NCBI GenBank assembly: GCA_000027065.2
Contig: FN543093.2
Span: 1,678,074 to 1,742,073, forward strand
DNA from: Cronobacter turicensis z3032
GTDB taxonomy: Bacteria > Pseudomonadota > Gammaproteobacteria > Enterobacterales > Enterobacteriaceae
Direction of reading: 5' to 3'
DNA: 64,000 bases
Shown here: positions 27,706 to 37,024 of the stretch, in pieces
Layout of the letters: each line of letters opens with the position of its first letter
How positions within the stretch are numbered: position 1 is the stretch's first letter
The notes under the pieces: generated by a model
What the model was told of the DNA's origin: nothing
What the model saw: the letters and a program-made list of their open reading frames with translations, nothing else
Databases searched by the model: none
Position numbers and translations under genes: made by a program

Positions 27706-28201
27706 CGGAAATTTAGCGCTTTCTGACGCGTTTAAACAAACTTCATACAAAATGCGTTTAAAACAACCACTCATTTCCCGCATGGCAAGTCCGTAATATG
27801 AGCAAACAAATGCCGTTGATGAATCTGAGCCATCTACACGCGCTTCGTTATATGCGCCGCAATCAAACCGGAGAGAGTACTCATCCGCATGATAATGCAA
27901 ACCCTATTAATTAAATCCACATAATTACAAAACATAAATATCAATGCCTTTATAAGTATGTATATATCTGTGCTGAAAATGCTCACTCTTAAGATATTAT
28001 TGAGCCAACATATCTGTATATTGAATGAATGGATGTAACACGCATCAATTCGGTTTTGCTATCTAGCTGGAGGAATCAAATAAAAATTCATTTCAGGAAT
28101 TGTCAGCTAGTTGGGCTCGGGATAATATGCGCTGGCTTTACACTGTGGCAGGAATTTATTTATTAAACATATGGTTTGGGATAAACAATGATGGAGAAGA
28201 T
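27706..28201. other. A+T-rich region before the fimbrial operon
   Basis: These 496 bases contain no recognised gene. Two short open frames with some gene-like character are described in the findings: 27798-27914 (38 codons, ATG) and 28080-28166, the latter behind a strong GGAGGA site but beginning with ATA. The fimbrial promoter must also lie here. Base composition is clearly richer in A+T than the core genes. Confidence 0.5.
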
Positions 28202-28735
28202 ATGAAAAGACGTCTCTGTTTGATGATGCTCGCTGGTGCCCTGGCGATAAATGCGGCTTCAGTACTGGCAGCAGACGGGAAAATTAATTTCACAGGTAAA
28301 ATTACCGATCAGGCATGTGAAATTGATGATGACGATAAAGTGCTGGATGTTGATATGGGTGTCTATTCGGTTAAGCAATTCAACACGACCGTGGGCGTAA
28401 AGACGCCACCGATCCCGGTGAATATCAAACTGAAAAATTGCCCGGTAGTAGAAGAGGGCGAAAACCCGCACTTTAGCATCTATCTGACTGGCGATGCTGA
28501 TACGGTGAATAAGGATTACCTGAAGGTGGCGGATGGGGGCGCGACCGGCGTGGCGATTGCGATTACAGATGATGAGGGAACGCTTATTCCTATGAATCAG
28601 TTCTCACAGCGTAAATTCGAAATCACCGATGCGACGATGGATCTTAATCTCATTGCTTATTATGTCTCCACGAGCACCACGGTTGCCGCAGGCGCAGCCA
28701 ACGGAACGACAGATATAACCTTTGATTATCGTTAA
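28202..28735 (+). CDS. Fimbrial major subunit (chaperone-usher type)
   Basis: This 177-residue secreted pilin has a signal peptide (MKRRLCLMMLAGALAINAASVLAA). Two cysteines (DQACEIDDDD and LKNCPVV) probably form the standard pilin disulfide, and the C-terminus ITFDYR has the penultimate Tyr of a donor-strand pilin. The family is FimA-like, but no named fimbria is recognised. The ATG at 28202 has GGAGAAGAT in front; the frame extends to 28100 but the extra residues would spoil the signal peptide. It is the first gene of a four-gene operon. Confidence 0.88.
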   Translation: MKRRLCLMMLAGALAINAASVLAADGKINFTGKITDQACEIDDDDKVLDVDMGVYSVKQFNTTVGVKTPPIPVNIKLKNCPVVEEGENPHFSIYLTGDADTVNKDYLKVADGGATGVAIAITDDEGTLIPMNQFSQRKFEITDATMDLNLIAYYVSTSTTVAAGAANGTTDITFDYR

Positions 28736-28814
28736 TTACTGATTCGTTTAACGTATCAATAAGCCGTTAACGCGAGTTGACGGTTTATTGTTCCTCTTTC
28801 GACATGGGTTGACT

Positions 28815-29504
28815 ATGCGTGCGACGAGAAAATACATTCTCAGGGCGAATATTTTTTTACTCCTGATCTTATTGGTGAATAACGCGACCGCTGGCGGTAT
28901 TGTGGTGGGGGGCACCCGTGTCATTTATGAAGGCAATAAAAAAGAAGCGGCGCTGAGCATTAAAAATAACAGCGCTGCCAGCCCGTTTTTATTGCAATCC
29001 TGGGTAGATAACGGCGACGGTAAAACACGCGGTCCTTTTATGGTCACGCCGCCACTGTTCCGTATTGAATCTGAAGAAGACCATGAATTACGTATCGCGA
29101 AAACCGGCAGCTTGCCGGAGGATCGCGAATCACTGTTTTATCTGAATATCCGCGCCATTCCACCGTCATCGCCGGAGGCGGTCAATACCCTTAAGCTGGT
29201 GGTCAAAACCCGCATCAAACTGTTTTACCGTCCGCAGGCGCTGGTGGTCGACGCGCAAACGGCCTACCAACAGCTCAAGTTTCATCTCGCCGAGGGCCAT
29301 CTGCTGGCCGAAAACCCGACGCCATTCTACATGGTGTTTGACAGCCTGAAGGTTGGCGCGACCCGCATTCAGAGCGCCGACATGCTGGCGCCGTTCGCCA
29401 GCCAGCGCTTTGCGCTGCCAACAAAGGAAACCGGGCGGGTGGTGAGCTGGCGCGTCATTAACGACTATGGCGGTGTTACGAAACCTGAGACTCGCACTCT
29501 GTGA
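28815..29504 (+). CDS. Periplasmic fimbrial chaperone (PapD/FimC type)
   Basis: This 229-residue protein has a signal segment (ILRANIFLLLILLVNNATA) and two immunoglobulin-like domains. It carries the chaperone signatures GGTRVIYEGNKKEAALSIKN, PPLFRIE and LFYLNIRAIPPSS, followed by KLFYRPQAL. It folds pilins by donor-strand complementation and delivers them to the usher. The ATG at 28815 has only a weak ribosome site; a TTG at 28788 is an alternative. It ends 22 bases before the usher start. Confidence 0.92.
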   Translation: MRATRKYILRANIFLLLILLVNNATAGGIVVGGTRVIYEGNKKEAALSIKNNSAASPFLLQSWVDNGDGKTRGPFMVTPPLFRIESEEDHELRIAKTGSLPEDRESLFYLNIRAIPPSSPEAVNTLKLVVKTRIKLFYRPQALVVDAQTAYQQLKFHLAEGHLLAENPTPFYMVFDSLKVGATRIQSADMLAPFASQRFALPTKETGRVVSWRVINDYGGVTKPETRTL

Positions 29505-29526
29505 GCCGTACAGCAAGGAATGCGCC

Positions 29527-32064
29527 GTGAAGAATACTGCCAACCTTTTTAATGACGGCCCGGAAAGCGGCATTTGTCGTCTCACTATCGCCGTGCTGGC
29601 ATACGCTCTCGTTGGCGGCGCTGGCGTCTGTGCGCAGGAGAAAGTCTGGTTTGACCCGATGCTAATGGAGCAGGGCGATCCCGGGGAGCGGGGCGCAGAT
29701 TTATCGATTTTTAGTACGCAAAATCAGCTGCCAGCGGGCAACTACCCGCTGCGCATCCGGCTTAACGGCAGTGAAATGTTTACCCGAACGATTCCGCTGA
29801 CAGTGAATGCGCAAGGGGAGACCCATCCGGTCATTACGCCCGCGCTGCTGGAGGAACTCAACGTAAAAACTGACGCCTATCCGGCGCTCGCGGCACTGGC
29901 TCCGCTTGCGCCCATTGAGGATATTGGCGCGCTGATCCCGGCGGCATCAATACGGCTTAATACCCATCGGATGGCGCTGGAGGTAAGCATCCCGCAGGCG
30001 GCGCTCCGCCGTACCGCTCGCGGCTATGTCGACCCGCAGTTCTGGGACGACGGCATTCCGGCGCTGTTTAGCAACTACACCTTTAACGGCGCGCACTCGC
30101 AAAGCGACGTGGGGAACGGCGATACCTCGCAATACCTTAACCTCCAGAACGGGCTGAATCTTGGCCCGTGGCGGGTGCGTAACTATTCCACATGGAGTAA
30201 AAGCGACGACGAGGCGCACTGGGATTCCATCTACACCTTTCTGCAACGGGATATTAAACCCTGGCGCTCGCAGCTGACGCTCGGCGAGAGCTATTCCCCG
30301 TCGATGATTTTTGACAGCGTGAAATTTAAAGGCGCGCAGCTCGCCACCGACGATAACATGCTGCCCGACAGCCTGCGCGGGTTCGCGCCGGTGATTCGCG
30401 GCATCGCGAATTCAAATGCGGAAGTCACGGTGCGCCAGAACGGCTACATCATTTTTCAGGACACCGTCGCGCCGGGCGCGTTTGAAATCAACGATCTTTA
30501 CCCCACGTCGCATAGCGGCGATCTGGAGGTGACGATAAAAGAAGCGGACGGCAAAGAGCGGCGGTTCATCCAGCCGTTTTCCGCCGTGCCGATTATGCAG
30601 CGGCCAGGGCAGATAAAATATAGCCTGACGGCGGGCGAGTACGATCCGAACAGTTCGCAGGATGCCACGCCCGCGTTTGCGCAGGGAACGCTGATTTACG
30701 GTTTGAACAATCAGCTGACGCTGTATGGCGGCGCAATGGGTGCAGACACTTATCAGGCCGCGGCGCTGGGGGTTGGCGTCGGGCTGGATGAATGGGGCTC
30801 GGTCTCGCTTGATGTGACCCATGCGCGCAGTCACCTGCAAAATAACACCACGTCATCAGGCCAGTCCTATCGTTTTCAGTATTCCAAAAATATTGAACTG
30901 ACGGATACCGCTATTACGCTTGCGGGTTATCGCTACTCCACCAGCGGCTATTTCGCTTTTGACGAGGCGAATCACGACGAGGCCTGGTACGACGATCGCT
31001 ACAGCGGTTATTACCAGCAGCGCAGCCAGTTGCAGATCAGTATTAACCAGACGCTTAACGATATCGGGTCGTTTTATCTCAACGGCTATCAGCGTGATTT
31101 CTGGAACCGCACGGACAAAGAGCAGAATCTCTCGGTGGGCTTCGCGTTTTCAACGGCAGGCGTGACCTGGACGCTCTCTTCGGCGTGGAATAAAACAGAC
31201 GCTCAAACCGACCGACAAATTGCGCTCGGCGTCAGCGTGCCGCTTAGCCGCTGGCTGGCTAGCAGCTGGGCGACCTTTAACGTCAGCCAGAATCAGGATG
31301 GCGATACGCGTTACCAGAGTGGTCTTAGCGGCACGCTAATGGATGACGGCAGGCTCAGCTATTCACTTCAGCAGAGCTATAACCAGGCGGGGCAGAGCGG
31401 CGATGACACCGCCGACAGCAGCGCCGATCTTAATTATAAATCACGCTTCGCTAACCTGAGCCTCGGCTATTACCACTCTGATGATTCGCAGCAGTGGAGT
31501 TATGGCGCGTCTGGCGCGCTGGTAATGCACCCGCATGGCGTCACGCTGTCACAGCCGCTCGGCGATGCCTTCGCGCTGGTGGATGCCAACGGGGCCAGCG
31601 ATATCCGCTTTAAAAACCAGGCTGGCGTTTCGACGGACTGGCTGGGCTATGCCGTTATTCCCTGGCTCTCGCCTTATGAAAGAAACGAGCTGACGCTGGA
31701 TACCACCACCATGCCCTCCGGCGTGGACGCGCAGAATACGCACCTGACGCTCATCCCTAATAAAGGCGCGCTGGTGTATGCGCGTTTTGATGCACGCGAA
31801 GGGCTCCGCCTGCTGTTGACCCTGCGGCAGACCAGTGGCGAGCCGGTGCCGTTTGGCGCGTTGGTGACGCTGGATGGCATTGACGGTTATGAAAGCATCG
31901 TCGATGAAGGCGGTGTGGCGTATCTGTCTGGCGTCAAAGAGAACGGCGTGGTGCAGGTGAAGTGGGGGAACCATGCCGGACAGCGCTGTCAGGCGTCCAT
32001 CGTTCTACCCGAAGCGGGGCCAGACGAGGGCGATTTGCGCCCTCTGACCGCTATATGCCGATAA
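29527..32064 (+). CDS. Outer-membrane fimbrial usher
   Basis: This 845-residue usher of the PapC/FimD family has a signal peptide followed by the N-terminal chaperone-binding domain starting near VWFDPMLMEQGD. The 24-strand barrel carries RGFAPVIRGIANSNAEVTVRQNG and APGAFEINDLYPTSHSGDLEVTIKEADG, with C-terminal domains at the end. Two C-terminal cysteines (GQRCQASI and LTAICR) are conserved in the family. The GTG at 29527 is preceded by AAGGAA at good spacing and gives a sensible signal peptide; the ATG at 29467 lies inside the chaperone gene. Confidence 0.93.
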   Translation: MKNTANLFNDGPESGICRLTIAVLAYALVGGAGVCAQEKVWFDPMLMEQGDPGERGADLSIFSTQNQLPAGNYPLRIRLNGSEMFTRTIPLTVNAQGETHPVITPALLEELNVKTDAYPALAALAPLAPIEDIGALIPAASIRLNTHRMALEVSIPQAALRRTARGYVDPQFWDDGIPALFSNYTFNGAHSQSDVGNGDTSQYLNLQNGLNLGPWRVRNYSTWSKSDDEAHWDSIYTFLQRDIKPWRSQLTLGESYSPSMIFDSVKFKGAQLATDDNMLPDSLRGFAPVIRGIANSNAEVTVRQNGYIIFQDTVAPGAFEINDLYPTSHSGDLEVTIKEADGKERRFIQPFSAVPIMQRPGQIKYSLTAGEYDPNSSQDATPAFAQGTLIYGLNNQLTLYGGAMGADTYQAAALGVGVGLDEWGSVSLDVTHARSHLQNNTTSSGQSYRFQYSKNIELTDTAITLAGYRYSTSGYFAFDEANHDEAWYDDRYSGYYQQRSQLQISINQTLNDIGSFYLNGYQRDFWNRTDKEQNLSVGFAFSTAGVTWTLSSAWNKTDAQTDRQIALGVSVPLSRWLASSWATFNVSQNQDGDTRYQSGLSGTLMDDGRLSYSLQQSYNQAGQSGDDTADSSADLNYKSRFANLSLGYYHSDDSQQWSYGASGALVMHPHGVTLSQPLGDAFALVDANGASDIRFKNQAGVSTDWLGYAVIPWLSPYERNELTLDTTTMPSGVDAQNTHLTLIPNKGALVYARFDAREGLRLLLTLRQTSGEPVPFGALVTLDGIDGYESIVDEGGVAYLSGVKENGVVQVKWGNHAGQRCQASIVLPEAGPDEGDLRPLTAICR

Positions 32065-32078
32065 TAAGAGAACAAAAT

Positions 32079-33107
32079 ATGTTTAGAGTCATGTTATGCG
32101 TGCTGCTGGTCTGCCTCGCCGTTATCACGTCTTTTTCACGGGCGGCAACGGGGTTCTGTAATACGACCGGCGGGCCGAAAATATTTAATGTCGATGCGAG
32201 TATGACGGTAACCAATCCTGATGTTAATCAGAGCGGTAAAACCTTTACTGAACGGTTTGGTTCCTCGGAAAGCTACAGCGCGCATTGCGACTGCGATGAC
32301 AGCGATCTCAACAAAGATCCGCATCCTGGCGTGAATTATAAAAGTGAGTATCTGGCGCCATCAATCCAGTACGGGAGTGGGTATTTTATCCGGGTGAATG
32401 ACAATATCGATCTGGAAGCCGCGATTAACATTGCCAACGTGGGCGATGTGACAGTGCCGTTTACCGATATCTGGAATAAAAAAAATAATGGCTGTTCGCT
32501 GAATAGCTTTACGACGGGGCAGAGCGGCTCGCTTATGTTTCGCATCAGTAAGCCTTTTATGGGGCAAATCGTCATTCCGCAAATGGCGGTGGCGGCTATC
32601 TATGGCACCGTCAGGCCGGGGCAGTATTCCAGCGAACCGATGGCGAAGATTTTTCTGCAGGGCACTATTACCGTACCGCAAAGCTGTGAAATCAACGCGG
32701 GCGAGGTTATCTCCGTTGATTTCGGTACCATTTTTGCCAGCAATTTCACGACCCGTGGCCATAAGCCTGACGGGTTCGTGGATAAAAAAACGGCTATTGC
32801 GTATGTTTGCAAAAATATCAGCGATGGGGTCGTCTTAACCATGACGTTTTCTGGTGCGCCAGCGAACGGTATGCCGGAGGCGCTCGCCACCAGTAATGCC
32901 GATGTCGGCGTGCTGCTGAAAAACGCCAGCGAGCAGGTGATCCCCATCAATACCGGCGAGGTGCCGATGCCGCTGGATACGTCAGCCGATATCTCCCGGC
33001 GTACCGGCGAGGTGAATATCCTGACGGCGCCGGTGAACCTCAGCGGCAAGGCGCCGCAAAACGGCGAGTTTTCCGGCTCGGCATCGATAACAGTGAATAT
33101 TCGCTGA
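32079..33107 (+). CDS. Putative tip adhesin of the fimbrial operon
   Basis: This 342-residue protein has a signal peptide (MFRVMLCVLLVCLAVITSFSRA), an N-terminal domain of about 190 residues with six cysteines and no match that I recognise, and a C-terminal pilin domain (LQGTITVPQSCEINAGEVISVDFGTI ... SASITVNIR). This two-domain form is that of FimH-like adhesins. It is the last gene of the operon, 14 bases after the usher. The receptor cannot be predicted. Confidence 0.85.
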   Translation: MFRVMLCVLLVCLAVITSFSRAATGFCNTTGGPKIFNVDASMTVTNPDVNQSGKTFTERFGSSESYSAHCDCDDSDLNKDPHPGVNYKSEYLAPSIQYGSGYFIRVNDNIDLEAAINIANVGDVTVPFTDIWNKKNNGCSLNSFTTGQSGSLMFRISKPFMGQIVIPQMAVAAIYGTVRPGQYSSEPMAKIFLQGTITVPQSCEINAGEVISVDFGTIFASNFTTRGHKPDGFVDKKTAIAYVCKNISDGVVLTMTFSGAPANGMPEALATSNADVGVLLKNASEQVIPINTGEVPMPLDTSADISRRTGEVNILTAPVNLSGKAPQNGEFSGSASITVNIR

Positions 33108-33127
33108 CATTGCCTGCTTTTCCTGTC

Positions 33128-33157
33128 GCCGCCACCCCCAAAGGCGGCTGATTTTGT
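33128..33157 (+). terminator. Probable terminator of the fimbrial operon
   Basis: The stem GCCGCC / GGCGGC has a nine-base loop and is followed by a short, interrupted T run (TGATTTTGTT). Confidence 0.5.
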
Positions 33158-33193
33158 TATGGTTACTACCATTAACCTGTCAGGAGAAGCGCC

Positions 33194-34135
33194 GTGGAGA
33201 TCCTCTTTTACCATCCCTCTTTTGATATCGCCGGGTGGGCCCCTTTACTGCAACGTCATCTGCCGCATGCGCGTCTTCGCGCCTGGCTGCCTGGCGATAA
33301 CGCCGCCGCGGATTACGCGCTGGTCTGGCATCCGCCGTATGAAATGCTGCGCGGGCGCTTGAACCTGAAAGCGATTTTCGCGCTCGGCGCGGGTGTGGAT
33401 TCGCTCTTAAGCCGCCTGAACGAGCATCCGGATCTGCTGCCGCCCGGCGTGCCGCTGTATCGCATGGAGGATACCGGCATGGCCGCGCAGATGCAGGAGT
33501 ACGCCATAAGCCAGGTATTGCACTGGTTTCGTCGTTTCGATGATTACGCCGCGCTACAGCGTGAAGCGCGCTGGGAGCCGCTGGAAGAGTATCGTCATGC
33601 GGATTTCACTGTCGGCGTGCTGGGGGCGGGCGTGCTCGGCGGCCAGGTGGCGCAGAGCCTGAGTTGTCTGGGCTTTCCGGTGCGCTGCTGGAGCCGCAGC
33701 CGCAAAACGCTGGCAGGCATTGAAAGCTTCGCCGGCCCGGATGAATTACCTGCGTTTCTGCACGGCACGCGGGTACTGATCAACCTTCTGCCCAATACGC
33801 CGGAAACGGTGGGCATCATGAACGCCCGGTTGCTCGCAGCGCTTGCGGATAACGCTTATGTCCTGAACCTGGCGCGCGGCGTTCATCTGGTGGAAGAAGA
33901 TCTGCTGGCCGCGCTGGAGTGCGGAAAAGTGAAGGGCGCGATGCTGGATGTTTTTCATCATGAGCCGCTGGCGCAAGAGAGTCCGCTATGGCGGCATCCG
34001 GGTGTGCGCATTACGCCGCACGTGGCGGCCGTTACCCGCCCGGAAGAGGCGGCCGCGTTTATCGCACAGAGTATTACGCGTATCGAGCGCGGCGACATGC
34101 CGCCGAATCAGGTGGACGTGGCGCGCGGCTACTAA
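33194..34135 (+). CDS. ghrA: Glyoxylate/hydroxypyruvate reductase A
   Basis: This 313-residue D-2-hydroxyacid dehydrogenase has the NAD(P) loop [17 protein letters not shown], the GARGVH-type Arg ([14 protein letters not shown]), Glu in FHHEPL and catalytic His in [10 protein letters not shown]. It reduces glyoxylate and hydroxypyruvate with NADPH in the cytoplasm. It begins with GTG at 33194, 7 bases after AGGAGAAG. The next gene, ycdX, follows after 77 bases on the same strand. Confidence 0.96.
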   Translation: MEILFYHPSFDIAGWAPLLQRHLPHARLRAWLPGDNAAADYALVWHPPYEMLRGRLNLKAIFALGAGVDSLLSRLNEHPDLLPPGVPLYRMEDTGMAAQMQEYAISQVLHWFRRFDDYAALQREARWEPLEEYRHADFTVGVLGAGVLGGQVAQSLSCLGFPVRCWSRSRKTLAGIESFAGPDELPAFLHGTRVLINLLPNTPETVGIMNARLLAALADNAYVLNLARGVHLVEEDLLAALECGKVKGAMLDVFHHEPLAQESPLWRHPGVRITPHVAAVTRPEEAAAFIAQSITRIERGDMPPNQVDVARGY

Positions 34136-34212
34136 GCGCGCCGCCCGGCGATTCGGCTAAAAATCGCCGGGGATACCTGTTATCCTTGCACAAAATCACA
34201 GAGGAGAGCGCC

Positions 34213-34950
34213 ATGTATCCCGTTGACCTGCATATGCACACTGTCGCCAGCACCCATGCCTACAGCAACCTGCATGATTACATCGCCGCGGCGAAACAAA
34301 AAGGCGTCCGCCTTCTGGCTATCACCGATCACGGCCCGGACATGGCGGATGCGCCGCATCACTGGCATTTTATTAATATGCGCATCTGGCCGCGAGTGGT
34401 GGATGGCGTCGGTATTCTGCGTGGTATCGAAGCGAATATTAAAAACCGCGAGGGTGAAATCGACTGCACCGGCCCGATGCTCGATTCGCTCGATCTTATC
34501 GTCGCAGGCTTCCACGAGCCGGTATTCGCGCCGCAGGATAAAGACGCCAATACGGAAGCGATGATCGCGGCGATGGCGAGCGGCACGGTGCACATTATCA
34601 GCCACCCTGGCAACCCGAAATATCCCGTCGACATTCCGGCTATTGCCGCCGCCGCCGCGAAATATCAGGTTGCGCTTGAAATTAACAACTCCTCGTTTAC
34701 CCATTCCCGCAAGGGCAGCGGACCGAACTGCAAAGCGATTGCCGCGGCCGTACGCGATGCAGGCGGCTGGGTAGCGCTGGGGTCTGATTCTCACACCGCC
34801 TTTACGCTCGGCGATTTCCATGAGTGCCGCAAGGTGCTGGATGACGTCGATTTCCCCGAAGATCGCATCCTGAACGTGACGCCGCGTCGCCTGCTTGATT
34901 TCCTTGAAACCCGCGGCATGACGCCGATAGCTGAATTCGCCGCCCTTTAA
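34213..34950 (+). CDS. ycdX: PHP-domain phosphatase YcdX
   Basis: This 245-residue PHP-family metal hydrolase has HMHTVAS near the N-terminus, [25 protein letters not shown] and LGSDSHTAF supplying the trinuclear zinc ligands. E. coli YcdX has phosphatase activity and influences swarming. The ATG at 34213 has GAGGAGAGCG in front; the frame reading back into ghrA is spurious. It is followed by ycdY. Confidence 0.96.
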   Translation: MYPVDLHMHTVASTHAYSNLHDYIAAAKQKGVRLLAITDHGPDMADAPHHWHFINMRIWPRVVDGVGILRGIEANIKNREGEIDCTGPMLDSLDLIVAGFHEPVFAPQDKDANTEAMIAAMASGTVHIISHPGNPKYPVDIPAIAAAAAKYQVALEINNSSFTHSRKGSGPNCKAIAAAVRDAGGWVALGSDSHTAFTLGDFHECRKVLDDVDFPEDRILNVTPRRLLDFLETRGMTPIAEFAAL

Positions 34951-34974
34951 TTTTGCCTGAAATGGAATCTGTTA

Positions 34975-35541
34975 ATGAATGAGTTTTCAATAATTTGCCG
35001 CCTGCTGGGCTCCCTCTGGTACCGCGCGCCGCAGGACCCGGTGGTGGCGCCGATCTACAGCCTTATCCGTGAGGGTAAGCTCGCGCAAAACTGGCCGCTG
35101 GAGCAGGATGAACTGCTGGCGCGGCTGCAAAAAAGCGCGCAGCCGGATGAGGTTCAGGCAGATTACCAGGCGCTGTTCGGTGAGGACGACGCCCGCGTGA
35201 CGCCCCTGCGCTCTGCGTGGGTAGAGGGAGGGAGCGATCAGGAGGTGCGCGCCTTTTTAACCACGCGCGGCATGCCGCTCGGCGAGGCGCCAGCGGATCA
35301 TTTCGGCCTGCTGTTGCTGGCAGCCTCGTGGCTTGAAGATCAGTCTGCGGAAGATGAGGCGCAAGCGCAGGAGATTTTATTCGGCGAGTTCCTGATCCCC
35401 TGGTATGAAACGTTCCTCGGCAAAGTGGAAGCGCATGCCGCCACGCCGTTCTGGCGCACGCTGGCGCAGGTCACCCGCGAAGCCATTCAGGCGATGTGGG
35501 AAGAGCTGCAGGAAGAGGAAGAAGAGAACGACGCAGAGTAA
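34975..35541 (+). CDS. ycdY: TorD-family chaperone YcdY
   Basis: This 188-residue helical protein of the TorD/DmsD redox-enzyme maturation family ends in a Glu-rich tail (ELQEEEEENDAE). In E. coli it is reported to activate YcdX by promoting metal insertion, which agrees with its position 24 bases after ycdX. The core motif ADHFGLLLLAASWL is recognisable. Confidence 0.95.
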   Translation: MNEFSIICRLLGSLWYRAPQDPVVAPIYSLIREGKLAQNWPLEQDELLARLQKSAQPDEVQADYQALFGEDDARVTPLRSAWVEGGSDQEVRAFLTTRGMPLGEAPADHFGLLLLAASWLEDQSAEDEAQAQEILFGEFLIPWYETFLGKVEAHAATPFWRTLAQVTREAIQAMWEELQEEEEENDAE

Positions 35542-35544
35542 ATT

Positions 35545-35566
35545 AAATGTGATATTTGTCACATTT
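35545..35566. promoter_or_regulatory. Near-perfect CRP-binding palindrome upstream of ycdZ
   Basis: The sequence AAATGTGA-N6-TCACATTT is an exact CRP-type palindrome, centred about 94 bases before the ycdZ ATG. It begins 4 bases after the ycdY stop. Catabolite activation of ycdZ is likely. Confidence 0.85.
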
Positions 35567-35649
35567 AAAATGTAACTCACTGTACGTTATTTCATATGAC
35601 GTGCGGCAGATCGCATTTCCTGGACGGCGTTTTGTTAAGATACGCCGCC

Positions 35650-36126
35650 ATGAACAGACACATTTCTCTCGCATTAACGACCGGCCTGCTCTCCGCCCTC
35701 TGGGCGTGGGCCGCCGTGTCGCTGGGCCTGCCTTCCTGGGCGGGCTTTCTCGGCTGTACCGCCTGGTTTGCCAGCCCAAAAGGCGGCGTCACCGGTTTTC
35801 TGACTATCCTGTTTACATTATGCAGCGGCGTGCTGTGGGCGCAGGTCATCATCGCTGGAAGCGCCGTAGCGCCGGAACTCGCCTGGCTAAGCTACGCCAT
35901 GACCGGCGTGGTGGCGTTTCTGATGTGCATTCAGGCGCGCCAGACGTTGCTTGGATTCGTGCCGGGAACATTTATCGGCGCCTGCGCGACGTTCGCCGGG
36001 CAGGGCGACTGGAAGGGCGTGTTGCCTGCGCTGCTGCTGGGGCTACTGTTTGGTGTGGCGATGAAGTGCAGCGGGCAGTGGCTTGCCGGGCGTTGTGAGC
36101 CTGAGAAAACCACTGCTACGGAGTAA
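35650..36126 (+). CDS. ycdZ: DUF1097 inner-membrane protein YcdZ
   Basis: This 158-residue protein has about five hydrophobic segments (LALTTGLLSALWAWAAV, FLTILFTLCSGVLWAQVI, LLGFVPGTFIGACATF, and others). It matches E. coli YcdZ, an inner-membrane protein of unknown function. The ATG at 35650 gives the family length; the frame back to 35596 adds non-membrane residues across the promoter. The ribosome site is weak. Expression probably depends on the upstream CRP site. Confidence 0.93.
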   Translation: MNRHISLALTTGLLSALWAWAAVSLGLPSWAGFLGCTAWFASPKGGVTGFLTILFTLCSGVLWAQVIIAGSAVAPELAWLSYAMTGVVAFLMCIQARQTLLGFVPGTFIGACATFAGQGDWKGVLPALLLGLLFGVAMKCSGQWLAGRCEPEKTTATE

Positions 36127-36133
36127 TAAAAGA

Positions 36134-36156
36134 AAACCCGCGTAAGCGGGTTTTTT
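36134..36156. terminator. Terminator between ycdZ and csgG
   Basis: The stem AAACCCGC / GCGGGTTT with loop GTAA is followed by Ts. It lies between convergent ycdZ and csgDEFG. Confidence 0.9.
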
Positions 36157-36165
36157 ATCTGCCAG

Positions 36166-36996
36166 TCAGACGGCGGGTGCGGAGAGACCGCGATATTTCT
36201 TCAGCACCGGATTATTCACCGCGCCTGGGTCGTTAAGCTCCCACAAACCGCGCGTGATCCCATCGTTAATTAAATAGATAACGCCCGTTTCAATGGCCGA
36301 CATCAGGCACTGCATAACGGGTTCGTTAGCGGTATACCCGACCTCGCCCTCCAGCAGCCGCTGATATTCAATAAAGCGAAAGACGCCCGCCTGCACCTCA
36401 TAAGAGAGAATGGTTTTACTGGTATTTACCGAGGAGAGAATCTCGCCGGTACTGACATTCACGACGCGCAAATTGACGGCGACCTGATCGAGCTGATATT
36501 GCGTGTCCGCCCCGATACCGAAATATTTCGCGCCCGCGCCGCCTGATTTCACATTACTTTCATAACCGATAATCGAGCCTTCGATCATGACATTGGCAGA
36601 CATTAACGACTGCAGTGGCATGCGGTTATTATCGCCCACGGTACCGTTTTCCTGCGAGGCGCGAATAATCTTTCGCTCATTGAGCAGATTCTGAAGACCC
36701 TGACGCTCCAGCGGAATAAACCAGCGGGAATCTTTTAATGCCGTCACCAGCATGGCGGTGGCGCTTTGGGGAACTGCGGTTGAGAAGTTACTGGCCGGGT
36801 AGGGTTTAAACTGCCCGGTTTCATCCTGAATATTATATACCGAGACGTAAAGCCTCCCTTTCGGCTCCGGCAGATGAATCAGATCCTGATAGCTCTGTCC
36901 GCGTGGCATCAGGGTAGGGCTTGCGGCCTCTTTCGGTGGCGCGGTCAGGCATCCGCTTAACAGTATTGTGGCGATTAGAACGATCAGGCGCTGCAT
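36166..36996 (-). CDS. csgG: Curli secretion lipoprotein CsgG
   Basis: This 276-residue outer-membrane lipoprotein has lipobox LLSGC (Cys16 with the chosen start) and nearly all of the E. coli CsgG sequence, including YNIQDETGQFKPYPASNFSTAVPQS (constriction region) and ADTQYQLDQVAVNLRVVNVSTGEI. Nine copies form the channel that exports CsgA and CsgB. The ATG at 36996 lies 8 bases after AAGGA; two earlier ATGs are too close. It is the last gene of csgDEFG. Confidence 0.97.
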   Translation of the reverse strand: MQRLIVLIATILLSGCLTAPPKEAASPTLMPRGQSYQDLIHLPEPKGRLYVSVYNIQDETGQFKPYPASNFSTAVPQSATAMLVTALKDSRWFIPLERQGLQNLLNERKIIRASQENGTVGDNNRMPLQSLMSANVMIEGSIIGYESNVKSGGAGAKYFGIGADTQYQLDQVAVNLRVVNVSTGEILSSVNTSKTILSYEVQAGVFRFIEYQRLLEGEVGYTANEPVMQCLMSAIETGVIYLINDGITRGLWELNDPGAVNNPVLKKYRGLSAPAV

Positions 36997-37024
36997 TGTC
37001 ATCATCCTTCTGTTATCACAGCGG

